64,000 nucleotides of DNA from Saturnia japonica (GCA_033032175.1 CM065309.1:6758001-6822000), one strand, 5' to 3'; counted from the stretch's first letter, positions 1 through 13,000 are shown. A program made the numbers and translations. The notes: a model not told the origin generated them from the sequence alone.

Positions 1-1591
1 AATAAACTGAAGGATTATTCAATTTATTGTTTTGCAATGAACTTTTTAGCCTATTGGCAAAATAACCGTTCATATTTAAAAATTAAATAGAACATTTCTA
101 TATTTTGATTTAGTTTTACTTAATAGCGAAATTTTAATGAAATACTTCGTTACACACATATACTCCATTTCAGTAGCATTTCATTATTTATATTAAAATA
201 TCATTTTATTACATCTTACGACGAGTCACTATATTAAAGAATAACGTATCAACAATTCAACAGTGATATAATTTTGAAATCGGTGCATTAAATATTGAAG
301 TTTTATTTCTAAAAACGTAAGCGATATTTAGAATATTATACATACTTAATTCACTGTGTATGTAGGTAATCCTTCCTCGAGTAATATTTGCGAACAATGT
401 AACAAAGCTAAACCTACAAATGGGACTAGCTGTAAATGCAACTTACGAAACACTCGAAAGGTATTCGGCGACAGATTTTCAACTTGAGAGCGGGTGATAG
501 CTTGCCTTGTAAGTAGATAAATATGCATTAACCAACAACCTTATTCTACCTATATAAAATAACGTTAAGAGAACGAATTTGAGAATTCAAACAATCGGTT
601 AACTACTTGCTAAAATGGCACATAGTAATACTACATGTATTACTTGCAAAGTCAATAATCGTAAACATACATACGTAGGCATGATGCTATGAACACATGA
701 GTAGGTAAAACTTTTTAATCTACATTTTCTATAGTTTCGCAGTGGATGAGTTCGTCGTATGACGTGAAACCTTCACAGCCTCGACGCGACCTAAAACTTT
801 ACACGTTTAATATATTATGTACCAGAGATACCCACAAGAGTTACGGCTGTTATCCTTAATAGCTGTACTTTCAAACATATTAGAATATATTAATTTACTA
901 TCTTAGAAGCAGTAAGTAGTCCGTACATACCGTATATCATTTGAATCTAACATGTTTATCCTATAAAGTATGTTTCGTTTAATTTTATGTCTTGAATTCT
1001 AATAAAATATTTTCAACGAATTTCGAAGAATTCATTAGTTCAAAACCATGTTAATATTATAAATATAAAGTAAGTTTTTCATCTTTCAAGTATTCTACTA
1101 TTTCTGTCCTCCTTTAGGCAGCAATTATAAACAAACAACATAGGGCTGTGCTCTACATTCAGAAATGTGACGGCCTGTGAGTATTAAATGTTCGGTAGTA
1201 ATGATTGATTGTAGTGTTGTTGATGGTAAAGTGCAGGGAATGTTTAAAATAGACTAGAAAACAAAATAATTAAAGCTAGAGTGATGCGCCACTCTTCTTA
1301 GAAGAAGACGAGTAGTTAGGAAACTTGAAACCTATAGATTGCTTTCATTTTGATTTTTTTTTATTTTTGTTCTCAATGCTTTCGAAAATTTTGATAATTC
1401 CAAGTAATTGAAATTGTACGGGTATTTCCGAAATTCTCTATAATTATATACATTATGTTCTAATATCTGAATATGGACAGATAAAATGTTTTACGTATCT
1501 GCTGGATGCATTAAAGCTGTAGCAGTCATGGTGGTAATGACAGTAAATGAAACCACTTTAAAAAAACTTTAACTTAAATTAATTGTTACAG
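1..1591. other. Intron of PTBP gene (upstream part)
   Basis: AT-rich sequence before the first exon in the window. I see no further exon, RNA gene or recognisable transposon. The ORF at 346-528 (minus) has no recognisable motif and looks like chance. Confidence 0.6.
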
Positions 1592-1711
1592 TCGGCGTCG
1601 GCGCAAGCAGCGTTACAAGCAGCACAGGCCATTTCAAACAGTGCAGGGGCTGCTTTAGTTGCTGGCGCAGGCGCCACTCTACCGCCCGCGAATGGTGGAA
1701 CAGAAATTCAG
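1592..1711 (+). CDS. heph: PTBP exon: alanine-rich linker before RRM2
   Basis: Acceptor TTACAG and donor CAG|GTAAAA bound 120 nt, exactly 40 codons. The peptide starts SASAQAALQAAQAISNSAG and ends NGGTEIQ. It is the low-complexity Ala/Gly linker between RRM1 and RRM2. The higher GC content than the flanks and the clean codon phase support coding. This length, a multiple of three, makes it a possible cassette exon. Confidence 0.9.
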
Positions 1712-4700
1712 GTAAAAAAATAATTGACAAAATATATTTGAGATATTGAAGGTTTCATTTTGCTCTGGGCGTATTATAACTATAGAGACCGCATAACTGT
1801 AGAGTCGTTGAAAATGCGAATACTTAAAAATATGACAGTTTATCATATTCAATAACTATCCAAAAACTTATCTTTATGAAAGCATTAACATTAATTGCCT
1901 TACGATCAACAATATCATGCAATTTATTTACAAAAGCCTTTTAAATGTTACACGAGCTTGCTCAATGAACCACATTTCGACTATATCCCCAGTGGGTACT
2001 TGAGACTGACTAAGACTTAAGATCCAGTAGGTTTGTTACATGCAAATTGGGATGAGCACCTAAACATTCTAGACGGATCGTCGGACTGTCGCCTCGAGAT
2101 TTAGCCGTAAGGTCTCTTGCAGTTGCATAAGTCAATTGTTTAGACTGAGAAGATTAGGTTTATATAAAGATATGCGATACTATTTAATTTATTAACATGT
2201 ACATAATCTTTTATAAATAAAATTCTGTAGTTATATTATGTTTACCTATAATACAAGTGTGACGTGAACCATTGAACGTTCAACATAGGTACACAGCTTC
2301 GGAATTTTAAATAACTATAATGTGGAATAATTGTTATTTACTGAGATAGAAACATTAAAAGGCTTAAGTTATTTATCGTTTTATTTCAGTAGCTGTATTG
2401 GCATCAGACTTGCTCTCAGTCCCATTTATAGGCGTAACGATAAGATACCGTTAATATGGTAAACCATCATCGGCAACATTGTCGCTTACATCTGGGAAGA
2501 TTGTGGTCAAAATAGTAGTCCATAGTGTTGGTTAAATATCGAGTAATCAATAGTATTAGCACTATCAAACAATCGATTTTTGTTTTCCGATACATAATAC
2601 GGGGTATGTGTGTGATCGCATCAAACACTTTGCCGCGAATGAGTTTTTTTAGCTCGTCAAGTTACTAATGAACACACGATGACCTTTTTTTCGCTGTCGT
2701 CACTCGATTGGCTGACATATATTCCGTCCAAAATAACAATCAACAGTTAATCGATTAATTTAATGTTTTATCAAAAACAATCAATTACTATCGATTGTCC
2801 AAAATATTGATGTTTTATCAACACTTATAGTAGTCGAACCTGTGTAACGGGATCGATTGCCGTTGAAAACTACGTAGATTAGTATAATTATATTAATGTA
2901 CATTTAAGTATTCCCGCTGTTTGTCTCTATGTACGCTTCGATCTTTTAAACTACGCAACGAATTTTAGTATGGTTTCCACTACCATTTAGATAAGTTTTT
3001 ACGGAAGGTTTATATATATAATCCATTACAATGTAATTTTTTTTATAGTAGAGAAAAATCAATTATTTATAATTAAGTCGTCAAAAAATGATTTTCGGGC
3101 GTTACGTGGCTTACGATAGCTAAATCTTATGAGATACATCAAAATAATGTTCTAAAGAATTATAGTTTTTCAAGTCGCCTAGAGAAAAGTCCACAATTGC
3201 CTATTTTATTTCCTAAAGTTTACTCACAGTAACCATTTTTATGTTCAACATAATAATTAGAAATATTACGTTATTTGCGAAGTTATTTTCTCCAATTCAG
3301 ATATTAAGTTCATTAGTTAACTTGGGCCTTTAATATAGATAAAGATTGCCATTTACAGTTTTTCAGTTAAATGAATACCGTAGAAGATATCACGAGTTCA
3401 AAATTACGCGCGATCTAAGACATGTCGGTCGGTTGGCCGGTACTCCCCACCTATGAAGAATTGTGCCTCGTGAGCTAAGCATACTATTCGTAAATATGTA
3501 GTTACGTAACATACCATCACGCCTGTATACCCGAAGTGTTAGACAGACGTGTAGGTACACCCACATTTGCCGGGCATGTTTTAGGTCTCATGTAATAGGG
3601 GGCGAGCCTATTACCATTAAACGGTCACAAAGCCAAACTCCAAGCTTCTACTGATAATAACACTGCTCTAACTGGGAATCGAACCCAGGACCTCGAGTAT
3701 AGCAGTCACGTTTAGAACCACTAGGCAGTTATGAAGTTATGATCTATTAATATTAAAGCAAAAACTTTAAATCAAACATAAAATACACCATTTTGTAAAT
3801 TCTACCCGTGCGAAGATGGGCGGGTCGCTAGTTTATTCATATATTAACGTATATTTATGATCCGATTATTCTAGTGATTTACTTAAATGTAAGCTATAGC
3901 TTCATAAATTCACATTATTTTAATAACCAAATACAAAATACGTTTTTTATTAATATAACGTAGATTCGTTTTGTGCAAGCTATGTGCACAATTCTACATA
4001 TCGTGACAAGTTTCTTGTATCTTAGCTCGACCAACTCCGAGATAAGTGTCTGTTGGGACTCTAATTGTCGGAAACATTTTCTCCTTTAGATATAAACGTT
4101 GCTTAGTTAGCAGATGTCTTAACAGGTCGCTGGTTAATTTGTTTTGGAAAACTTTTAATTGATTGTGAACTAAATACAGTAATTCATATTATGTGTAGGC
4201 TTCTGTAGTGATTGAAAGAATAACAAGGAGAAAGACACGTTATAAAAGAGTTTATTTCATAGCGCTAGAAAAAGATACACAAATACACAAAAAAATAAGA
4301 GTTTGAAAAGAAATGAGTGACTATTTATAGCGAACAGTGGAAGAGAATAAATTCAAGATTATTATATGCAAAGGATAATATAATAATACGAAAACTGATG
4401 AAAGAAAAAAGGTAGCGAGTGTCACTAGTTTGAGCCGCGGGCGGTCTGCCGGACCATGCGATGCACAGGCGCAGTCCATTCTTCCACGGTCTCTTTACCT
4501 CAGTAACAAGAGCCAGCCGGATGAAATAATGAACTGCTTTATACCGTACACGTGTACAGATGGATAGTAATATAATGTTAGAATATTGTAAAAGGAACCG
4601 ACGTGCAAAACAGTACCAATCGACGGTACCATGCAGAAAAATTATATACAGATTCTTAACTACGCTTTTAGGGAGGCTCGTGAACACTTATTAAGGTTTA

Positions 4701-4763
4701 ATTTTTATTTCTATTTAATGTGCATTAGACAATAATAATAAAATTTTCCTTTCCTTGTTATAG
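1712..4763. other. Intron of PTBP gene
   Basis: About 3 kb of AT-rich intron. It holds a tRNA-derived SINE copy at about 3510-3745 (minus). I see nothing else beyond AT-rich sequence; the minus ORF at 4325-4687 has no recognisable motif. Confidence 0.7.
3510..3745 (-). repeat. tRNA-derived SINE copy
   Basis: Read on the minus strand there is an A-box-like start (TAGTGGTTCTAAACG), then a perfect B box GGTTCGATTCC (complement at 3674-3685). Downstream come the phrases GGCTCGCCCCCTATTACATG and GGTGTACCTACACG, which I know as the body of a common lepidopteran SINE. It lies in a PTBP intron, antisense to the gene. Outer ends are approximate. It is too diverged and lacks a cloverleaf, so it is not a tRNA gene. 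Confidence 0.7.
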
Positions 4764-4890
4764 GGTGGACCTAATACAGTACTGCGCGTGATTATAGAAC
4801 ACATGTTGTACCCAATCGTGCTCGACGTTCTCTATTCTATCTTCCAGCGATACGGCAAGGTGCTCAAGATAGTCACCTTTACTAAAAATA
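4764..4890 (+). CDS. heph: PTBP exon: first half of RRM2
   Basis: Acceptor TTATAG and donor ATA|GTAAGT bound 127 nt (42 codons plus one base). It encodes the first beta strand and helix of RRM2: RNP2 is LRVIIEHM, followed by LDVLYSIFQRYGKVLKIVTF. This is the domain half that in PTBP family members also carries the Raver1-binding helix face. The split asparagine codon is completed by the next exon. Confidence 0.97.
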
Positions 4891-7839
4891 GTAAGTAAAC
4901 ATAGAACAATATACTTATAAAAAACTGAACTACTCTGTGATAAATTCCTTCTTGGATATTTTGTATCGACGTAAAATTATCAAGGAGGTTTGTAATTATT
5001 CAAAAAGTACACTATAATCTGGTTATAAAAATGAGTATAGTTGTAATTAGTATCAAACAGATTATATACAAATAATAAACAACCATACAACAGTCGCGCA
5101 ACACAGTATATTATGCCATCATCAATTGCCTATATTAGTTAATCCTTCTATCGCAACTTCATCATTATCGACCCCACAAGTAATTGCATAGGTGTAAGCA
5201 CTATGGTTATATGCGTGTGTGTGTAGTTTGGTGCTTATTTTGGGGGAAATTGATGGTATGATTATTCTGATGATTAATTTCTTCTCACAAGAAATAGCAT
5301 TATTTTAAGTATTACGGACAGTTTTACAATTATAAGTCAACTATTATTTATTACACATAATTCTTAGAGAGTGTAAGCACGTGTGGTTCAGAGACCTACT
5401 ATAGAGACAACTGACCATCGAGTATATTTGTACATATATAATATAGGAGAACACCGGACTCATCTCCGAGTAGTTACGAGATACGATAGTTAGCGCGAGT
5501 GAAATCCTGATAAACTGAACTCGAGTACCTAAACTGTGTCTTACACAAGCTTTATGCATTAATAATATAATTAGAATTGACTCTTTATAATTAATTTCAC
5601 CTTCATACTATTGTGATAGATTTACCAAATGGAACACAGGGTAGAAATCCAAGGGCGCAATCCGTTTAAAATTTAAATCGTACCCTCATGCATATCCTAA
5701 ATAAATCTGGCACACAGGAGGTAGGCAGGTACGGTACATATTTGATAAGCTCCCCTTGCGCCAGCGGGCACGCTCTGCGCGGTTGTTCACTCTCGGCTAA
5801 TTATACTGGTACCTAATAGAGAACCTGAAATCAACTTTATTTAAAAATTTCGGCTACCATTGCGTTCGATGAAGCGAGTCAGTCTATGATGTTTTAAAAT
5901 GAAAAAACTGTATTTACACATTGTGTGTACGGGCCACTATTCTCGTTTACATTTTGAGAACTATTATGCTCTTTTAGTTTCAATATTAATAAAAACATAC
6001 TTTGCATAAGTAACTGAATTATTTTTATCTATGAAAAATACACAAAATTATTTAAAAAATATAGTACTATTTGTGTGTGCTAGATAGATATCGTTTAGAG
6101 TTATGCTTTAAGCAAAGAAAAATAAATTACTTGAAGACTAATATACCTACTCGAATAATCTGATAAACTGTGATTGTAGTTTCTGGTTTTCCTAAGACTT
6201 TTAAATAAAATTTTGTTGTTGAAGAATAAACAAAATATTTCACAGTGTTATCGAAACGGAATCACATTTGCATCGGCCATTTGAGTTAATCGGTTTTGTT
6301 CTGGAATAAAGTTGCAATGTACTCGTACCTCGTTGTATGAGGGCAAGCGACTCGATAGTAAGCAGTACAGATGCTCTCATAACTTTTCGGTATCGTGACG
6401 GCGTCTCCGTTAATGCAGCGTTTCCAATTTCCGAACGTCGCTTGCTAGGACCCTTGCACTATGCCAAACGGCTGTTTGCTTTTTTACCGTATTCATCACT
6501 GTCCAATTATAAAAACTTTTGTCTCTACACTACTCCCCGTATTTCACTTTCCTTCTGAATATTCATGCGAACATGAAACATTGGCATGGGTGCGCTTTTA
6601 TTTGTAATTTTTGTAAATTGTTATGTAAACAAACGTATTGGAAAATATTGTGTTCCCTGAAAAAACGTGTCGAAATGTTGAATGGTCTGTATTTCAACTG
6701 TATTTTCCAATAATTTATTTTTATTGTCGACAATACTAGATATTTAAATACACAATCCAAATTTCGTTACGACACTTGTAAAATGTAAATAATTATCAAT
6801 ATGAATATTTCGCTACGCTCACATACAAATCAATCAAGCGCTCTAGGTGTTTATACCGGATTCATTTGACGCGAAACACTCGTATCTAGATTGAAGTAGA
6901 TCATGTGTAGGTGTATCCGAAACGAATAAATCCTTATTTCAATTATCTTGTCTCTTGGGGAGTGAATAAACCGCATACATCGTTCCCATTTTCGTTTTCG
7001 ATATTCCCAATACGCCGACGCACCTGGTAAATTAGATTTAATAGCGAAAGTATCCTTTTATAGCTGTGCATGTTTCGCAGTAATAATTATAATTAGTTTT
7101 CGTCAACATTAAATAGTAATGTATTAGCTAAGGCACAAGTATTAGGTAAGATGTTTGTTTCAACACGTAGTTTTATTTTGAATTTGTATACGAAATAATT
7201 TTGCACAATCATTATCGTCGAATTCATTGATTTTGAATACATGTTCGTAGTTACAAATAAACAAATATTATCCCTTGTAATTGTTCCATTTTGTTTATAT
7301 TTACACATTCATCGTTGTTTGAGAGTGTTACATCAGAATTTCTTACAACTTTTAATCGTTCATGAATGTTACAGAAGTTTTATTCGTGTTGTTTCAAGAG
7401 TTTCGTCAAGCTTCATTCGACGAATAGAAAGTTTGCACCATATTAATATTGAATACGGAGAGAAAATGTTTATAATAACGGTTACACGTTGTGATAACAG
7501 TTCGGCCAACCTGATGGAGGTTGCCATCAAACGCGTTCCTAATCCCGAAACAAATCTCAATGAAGAGCGCGGAGTCGCTATAATCCTAACCCCCCCCCCC
7601 CCTCGTGGTTCCCGCACCGGTCGCTCCATCAGCTACCCTGATTGGCTTTATTAAGGTATAGCAGACCGCTACAATTATTATGCGTACCCTGTTTGTGGTA
7701 GGTGTTGTGTCTATATCGTTGTTGGACTCACTTAATCAAGGATTTGATGCATTGCTGGATATCTTGACTTCCATATTTAGTTTCGACAATCTTTCTAATG
7801 TATATTAATTTCACAAGACAAATATTTTATTACACATAT

Positions 7840-8060
7840 ATTATAATATCTGGGCGAACGAGCTTTGCTCGGTATCTTAAAAAAAACACCTATCTAAGTA
7901 AACTTGGAATGTTAAACATTATCGAAATACAAAATTTCATCCAAGTCGTTGGAGCCGTTTCCGAGAAACCAATTACATATATATACAAGAGTTGCTCACT
8001 TAATATAATAAGATTTCCTCGGCTTCGTATGCGTTTTTACAATTACAATTAAATAATAAT
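7840..8060 (+). repeat. Dispersed repeat fragment
   Basis: The text around 'GGAGCCGTTTCCGAGAAACC' followed by a run of 'TATATATACAAGAGTTGCTC' matches a phrase that recurs in lepidopteran dispersed repeats ('TTCATCC..GT.GGAGCCGTTTCCGAGAT'). The head at 7852 (GGGCGAACGAGCTTTGCTCG) is a decayed form of the palindromic GCGGGCTTCGC-type head seen in other repeats of this window. No coding capacity; the forward ORF over it is chance. Confidence 0.55.
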
Positions 8061-8169
8061 AAAATATAAATTATTTTACTCAAGAAGAACGTGGCCTTCT
8101 ATTAGTGAAAAACCTTTTAGAAACGGATCGGTAATTCCGGATATTACCTTCTACAAAGATATTTTAAAC

Positions 8170-8300
8170 TTTACCTCTTTCATAATCATCACCATCTGAG
8201 CCGAAAGAGGACCACTGTTGAACATATGCCTCCTCCAATAATCGTCACAAAAGGGCAGTCCTGTGCTCTTTGCGTCGAGCGGGTACCCGCAGCTGTACTT
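8170..8300 (+). repeat. LINE/SINE tail fragment (CATCATCA..CTGCTGAACATAGGCCTCC type)
   Basis: The sequence runs 'ACCACTGTTGAACATATGCC', then TCCTCCAATAATCGTCACAA, then GTCCTGTGCTCTTTGCGTCG and GCGGGTACCCGC. This is a diverged copy of a very common lepidopteran retroposon tail. Only about 130 bp remain, inside a PTBP intron. Confidence 0.6.
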
Positions 8301-9843
8301 TACTTTACTTATTTATAATAAATTAATAATAGTGTAGAATTATTTTAAAAACAATGCTAAACGCGAATGCAAATTTACAATTACGCAGGAGGACTCATTT
8401 AGGATTGTTATGATCCGCTTATTATTAACCTTCAAGTGTCAGTTGTACTTAACCAACATGCCAACTAGTTAATGGAAATCATCATCTACGAAAATTTCAG
8501 CTAATATTAAAAAAAACATTTATATTGGTGTTTGCAGTGAAAATTCTATGGAACCTGTCGAATGTAGGTCTGTATTTATATGCTTTTCAATTTCAATTAT
8601 AGAAAATTTTGTTATTTTAGAGTTTGTTTACAATTTTGTGAATTTGACTTACATAAGATATAGATGTTGAATTTTAAAATACCAAGTTATACAGGCGGTA
8701 TACCATTTTATTATTAACACAGCGGAAATTACCTATTTAAAACAACAAAATGCGGGTTACAAAATGTTAATCCCGCCATAACTTCCATCTTGTGTTTACG
8801 CAGGCAATGATGGTTAAATATTCTAGAAAGTAATTGGTCGTTCAGTTGAATTTTTAATGAAACATAATGAAGAGTCGCGGGCGCCGCGAATTGATTGAGA
8901 TTTGAATATCTTGCGCTGAATTGGAGCACGTTATTGAGTTAACTCGAATGTTTCGAAAATTTCAGTTAAATACACAGACGAGAACAGACAGAGTAAATAC
9001 ACAAATCATAAATTCCTATATTATGGTGGTTAAATAGACATTATATTAAAAACGAGGCCAAAGTAATTAGACTACATAAAAAATATTATAAAGTAAATAC
9101 AGAAAAAGAAAATGCATATTTAGTATTTTGACCCACGTGTGTGGGTGTTTTAGTAAATGATTGTGTTTGTGTGTATGTCTGTTTGAGGGTGTTTCTTTAC
9201 TTTATGGTGGTGGTGTGGTAAAATCTGTAAAACGTTGGACTTAGTAAATAAAATTTTATGTCGTGAAGCGGCATTGTTCACGGTTTTCTGTTTCGTCTTA
9301 AAAGATGGATCAGCAACACATAGTAGCACACGAGGCGTTCCAATTCGTTCCTCAGAAGTAACAAACTATCAATAGCAAATCTCGTTTAAGGTTAAATTGT
9401 AGGCAAATAGCTATTATAAATTGCAATGACCACTTAGCTGGACAGTGCATGTACCTACGCTTACAACTTTTCTCGCATTAAAAAACAAACAATAATTGCT
9501 AAAAAGAATATACAATTTGAAAAAAAGTGGGTACCTAGTTATGACGGCGCCGTCATCCGGTCGCCCAATGTTCTTAACATTGTAACAACAAGGATTGTTA
9601 TGCTGACGATATGTCGCCGGTCGCCCACACGCAGGGTATCGGATGATATGTTATGGGAATACATAGCTTACATTTAATCTTTAGAGTTTAAGAAAGTTAG
9701 TCTGTAATTAGTCGCTTAAGAAGTCAGTCGAATTAAAATTCAATTCGCGATTTAATAAACTTTGTATTTTTTTAAAAACGCTACGACGGTTTCCCCAAGT
9801 TTGACTACCTAGTATATAAATTATTCCAAATATTTTTGTATAG

Positions 9844-10330
9844 TGCTAGCTGTGCCCGCGGCTTCGCTCGCGTGGACTACAGAATGCCGTCTATCGGATT
9901 ATATTAAAGACGAAAATGCTTATTATGGGATTACCACCTTAGAAGATAAATATATGCTTTCACTGACTTTTTTGTAGGTCTTTTTAAGGTCTACAATTAT
10001 GTACACATTAATTACTCAGAATAAGCCATTTATGCGCCCAAGTTAATTCACCATGGCCATTCTTTTTTAATTTGTGCAGAATCATAATTATTTTTATTAA
10101 AATTAAAGTGGCCTTAGTTACTCCTTATATCATCAGCTATCTGATAGTGAAAGTCCCGTCAAAATCGGTCTAACCGTTTCGGAGATTACCCAGAACAAAT
10201 GCAGAAAGACTACAAACAAAAATTTAAGAAATGGTTTTAGTTTTATAGGTTTCGTATATACTTTTCTATGCATTTAGTAAAAAGCTGTTATTTTGACATT
10301 ACAAACAGACACTTCAATTTTATTAATTAT
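9844..10330 (+). repeat. Dispersed repeat, 'GCCCGCGGCTTCGCTCGCG' head, copy 1
   Basis: The head GCCCGCGGCTTCGCTCGCG is at 9854-9872. Further on come TACCACCTTAGAAGATAAA, GTCAAAATCGGTCTAACCG, GAGATTACCC and finally GACACTTCAATTTTATTAAT. The same phrases occur in reverse complement and in reverse order at 16818-17180, so these are two inverted copies of one family about 7 kb apart. It looks like a non-coding retroposon tail. Confidence 0.7.
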
Positions 10331-10844
10331 ATATAGATAATAATACCTCATTAAAATTGTAATAGAACATTTATGGTTATAAATAATTAATACTGTCCCT
10401 TAAAGTATGTTTAAAATGATATCTAAAAAAACAGCCTCTGTACTTACATATTTGAAATAACATTTTTGCTTATTCACGAAGTAATTACATAAAAACTCCA
10501 ATTTGCCGTAAGCCATTTATGCATTCCATTTAACGTTCCCAAATGGCTCACCCAAAGAAAATATGGGGCCTTAAAGAGTATTTAACTATGTATGAAGGAG
10601 ACAGTGCGTTACTTTTAATTTACACCGACGTTTCTTGCCTTGAGTGGTTCTACTTTCTATATTTTATAGGTGTAAGAAAACTGTTAAAAATAAGTGAAAT
10701 AAATGGGACTTTGTGCGCTAACAAGGAATATGATAATGTTTTTATTTTATTTTCTTTTTATTATCATAAACCTAAATTAGTCTAAATGAAGTTGTATTAA
10801 CATTTCAACTCACAGTGGTTATTGTATTTTATTTTTATTTTTTA

Positions 10845-11060
10845 ACCGACCTCAAAAAAAGTCGTTACTGAATTCAAATTTTTTTTATTTCTAATCAGCC
10901 ATAAGATCTCTGTCTGTAAACCGGTTTCGATGATATTTTTTTTGTTTCATAGGGGTACTTCTTTGGCATGCAACTTCAAGTATATACCAGGGAACTCTTC
11001 AAAATCATTGAAGTTCGTTTCTTTTTTGTTAAAAATTGTCTTTTTTTTTAAACAAATTTT
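10845..11060 (+). repeat. Dispersed repeat with 'TTAACCGAC..CAAAAAAAG' end, copy 1
   Basis: It starts TTTAACCGACCTCAAAAAAA, a very frequent insect repeat end (AACCGACTTCAAAAAAGGAGG type), followed by AACCGGTTTCGATGA, GGGGTACTTC and 'GGGAACTCTTCAAAATCATT'. A related copy in the other orientation is at 40560-40925, sharing the 'AACTTCAA..TTTTAAGAGTTCCTTCCCC' segment. Confidence 0.6.
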
Positions 11061-11924
11061 GTTACATTGAATTCATCTCCTGCCGATATTAAGTTAGATT
11101 ATATGATATTATGTTGTTTATGTACTAAATAGTTTATTTTATTACTTACATTTATCTCCTTAACAATGTCAATGTTTAAACGTTAACTTTTGATCACTTT
11201 CAATCTACAAATTTTATATAATCCTTTTTTATAATTAGGTTAGGTATATTGAAACCAAAATTATATACCACTAGTAATAAGTTTGAAGTTAAGAACTGCT
11301 AAAAGTGATTCCAACTAAGTATTTGTCATACAAAGAGTGTTTTTTTTTAAACCCTAGTAAGTAAATTAACTTATTCATTAGGTTTGTAACAATATACAGA
11401 AGAGAATGGAAGATAAGTGCTCAAACCATGAAATTTATTTTTCAATGCTTTTTGTTATAAAATTCCTTTCGGAAAAGGTTTTACCTCACAACCTTAGTCC
11501 ATGAAAGTTAAAGTGACACGGTCTAATAGTACCTTATGTGGCCAACACAGGTGTTGCCGCGTTTCCCGCTCGATGTTTCCTAAAAACGTGAATTTATGTT
11601 CCTCACCCAACGGACGGCAATGATCGTCGGGATTGTGCCTTATATTAGAGGGTTTAACGCTTATCCTGTTGTTGTAAATAGACTCGACAACCAACTATAT
11701 TACTTGTAGGCCTATTCACTATAAATGTAAGAATACAAATATAATATTCCGAGGTTGCTTTTATTAAGTTTATGAAACGTTAACATTATTTGAAGAAATT
11801 TTGCCAGTCATTTTCTGTAAAGCAAAGACACAGGATAAAAATAAAATTGTTTCGGAAAATTGAATTCTTTTAACGACCTTCTTGATTATTGCATAAATCA
11901 TAGTACATTATAATTCTACTATAA

Positions 11925-12115
11925 TATTATACATATGCGTGTTTCTACGCTTGGATGTTTGTTACTTATCACGCGAAAACGGCAGAACTGATATGAATGA
12001 AATTTGACACACAGATAGTTTATAAACTGAATTAACACAATGAAATAACATACTTTTTATCCCGCTAAAGACCTAATTCAAAAGTCCACGCAGGCGAAGT
12101 CGAATTCTTTAATTG
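11925..12115 (+). repeat. Dispersed repeat fragment ending in 'CCACGCAGGCGAAGTCG'
   Basis: The phrases TTTGTTACTTATCACGCG, GAACTGATATGAATGAAATT, TGACACACAGATAG, TTTTTATCCCG and CCACGCAGGCGAAGTCG appear in this order. It is a decayed copy of a widespread lepidopteran repeat. It lies about 210 bp upstream of the next PTBP exon. Confidence 0.6.
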
Positions 12116-12147
12116 GCAGGATTTAATCTGTTTTCTATGATTAATCT

Positions 12148-12181
12148 AAGTTTTGTAATGTAAGCTTACATTACAAAACTT
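12148..12181. repeat. 34-bp perfect palindrome
   Basis: The arms meet at the AAGCTT centre (12162-12167) and read AAGTTTTGTAATGTAAG on both strands. It has no loop and no mismatch. It sits 145 bp upstream of a PTBP exon and directly after a dispersed repeat copy. It may be the head-to-head joint of two transposon ends, or a cruciform-forming site. No protein signature is attached. Confidence 0.9.
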
Positions 12182-12325
12182 GTGTTATGATTTTAATGGT
12201 CAAGTACATTTAAAATGTAACTATTCAAAACGTTGCCGCGTTGAATGTGAAGGGGCCTTACGTTTTGTTGCTATTGGTAAAGTTAATATTTCAAGTTTGT
12301 AATACAAAAATGTATTTTGTTCCAG

Positions 12326-12384
12326 ATTCATTCCAAGCCCTTATTCAGTATCCTGACACCGTATCGGCGCAAACGGCAAAAACA
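12326..12384 (+). CDS. heph: PTBP exon: RRM2 RNP1 segment
   Basis: Acceptor TTCCAG and donor ACA|GTAAGT bound 59 nt. With the base carried over it reads NSFQALIQYPDTVSAQTAKT. RNP1 of RRM2 is FQALIQY, the beta3 strand that contacts RNA. Together with the previous exon it makes 62 whole codons and the exon ends on a codon boundary. Confidence 0.97.
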
Positions 12385-12707
12385 GTAAGTACTAAAGACT
12401 TTTTGTTTTTATTTAACTGTTTGTAAAGTAAAACCATAAAATAAAGTTTGTATTGATGCTCGTTTCATTCACTTTAATGACTCGCTTTCGTACTATCTGG
12501 AAATGTAGAGACTTGGTCTATCTCACATTTGACAAAAACGAAACTAATAGTTTCATATTGATAATTTAAAGTGTCTCAAAAGTCTCTTTATTGATTGAAT
12601 TAATTATTAGGATAGGGGTTCTTATTTTATCACATTTCCATATTTTCTCACGGACTGATTATTTCATATATAAATAAATGTTTATTTGTTTGTTTGTCCC
12701 CTCCTAA

Positions 12708-13000
12708 AGCGCTCACACACCAAACCCGCCGACCCGCCGACACATGTTGGTTGATTAGTTGGCGGCTTCACTCGCAGCAACTTGCAAAACTTTGTCAGCG
12801 ACATGATATTATGAGCAATTCTTTCTCCGAAGTTAGTGACGAGTGTAGAAAGGTCAATTAGGTGCGTACACAAACCGCTGACATATCACCAGGTAGCTCG
12901 CGTGAGTACAAGCCGACGACATGGTTCTAAAAAATAATATCGCCGACACTAAGCCGCCGGGCTATGTTGGCGGATTGGCGGGTTCGGTGTGTAGAGCGCT
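12708..13000. mobile_element. MITE with TAA duplication (PIF/Harbinger type)
   Basis: The 293-bp element starts AGCGCTCACACACCAAACCC and ends with the near-complement (GGGTTCGGTGTGTAGAGCGCT). Inverted ends of about 40 bp include CCCGCCGACCCGCCGACA against the complement of TGTTGGCGGATTGGCGGG. TAA flanks both sides (12705-12707 and 13001-13003), the 3-bp target duplication typical of PIF/Harbinger. No coding capacity; internal GCCGAC repeats are present. Class assignment rests on the TAA duplication. Confidence 0.75.

Larger units (their letters stand above)
4891..12325. other. Intron of PTBP gene
   Basis: A 7.4-kb intron without other exons that I can support. It holds dispersed repeat fragments at about 7840-8060, 8170-8300, 9844-10330, 10845-11060 and 11925-12115, a 13-base C run at 7590-7602, a 16-bp palindrome at 9541-9556, and a 34-bp perfect palindrome at 12148-12181. 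Confidence 0.7.

Noticed and set aside
3660..3745. tRNA gene
   Set aside because: It has a good B box, but the acceptor and anticodon stems are missing and the flanks are those of a SINE.
7241..7654. 137-residue plus-strand ORF and overlapping minus ORF
   Set aside because: No recognisable domain, contains a 13-base C run read as Pro, and lies in a PTBP intron without splice support in frame.
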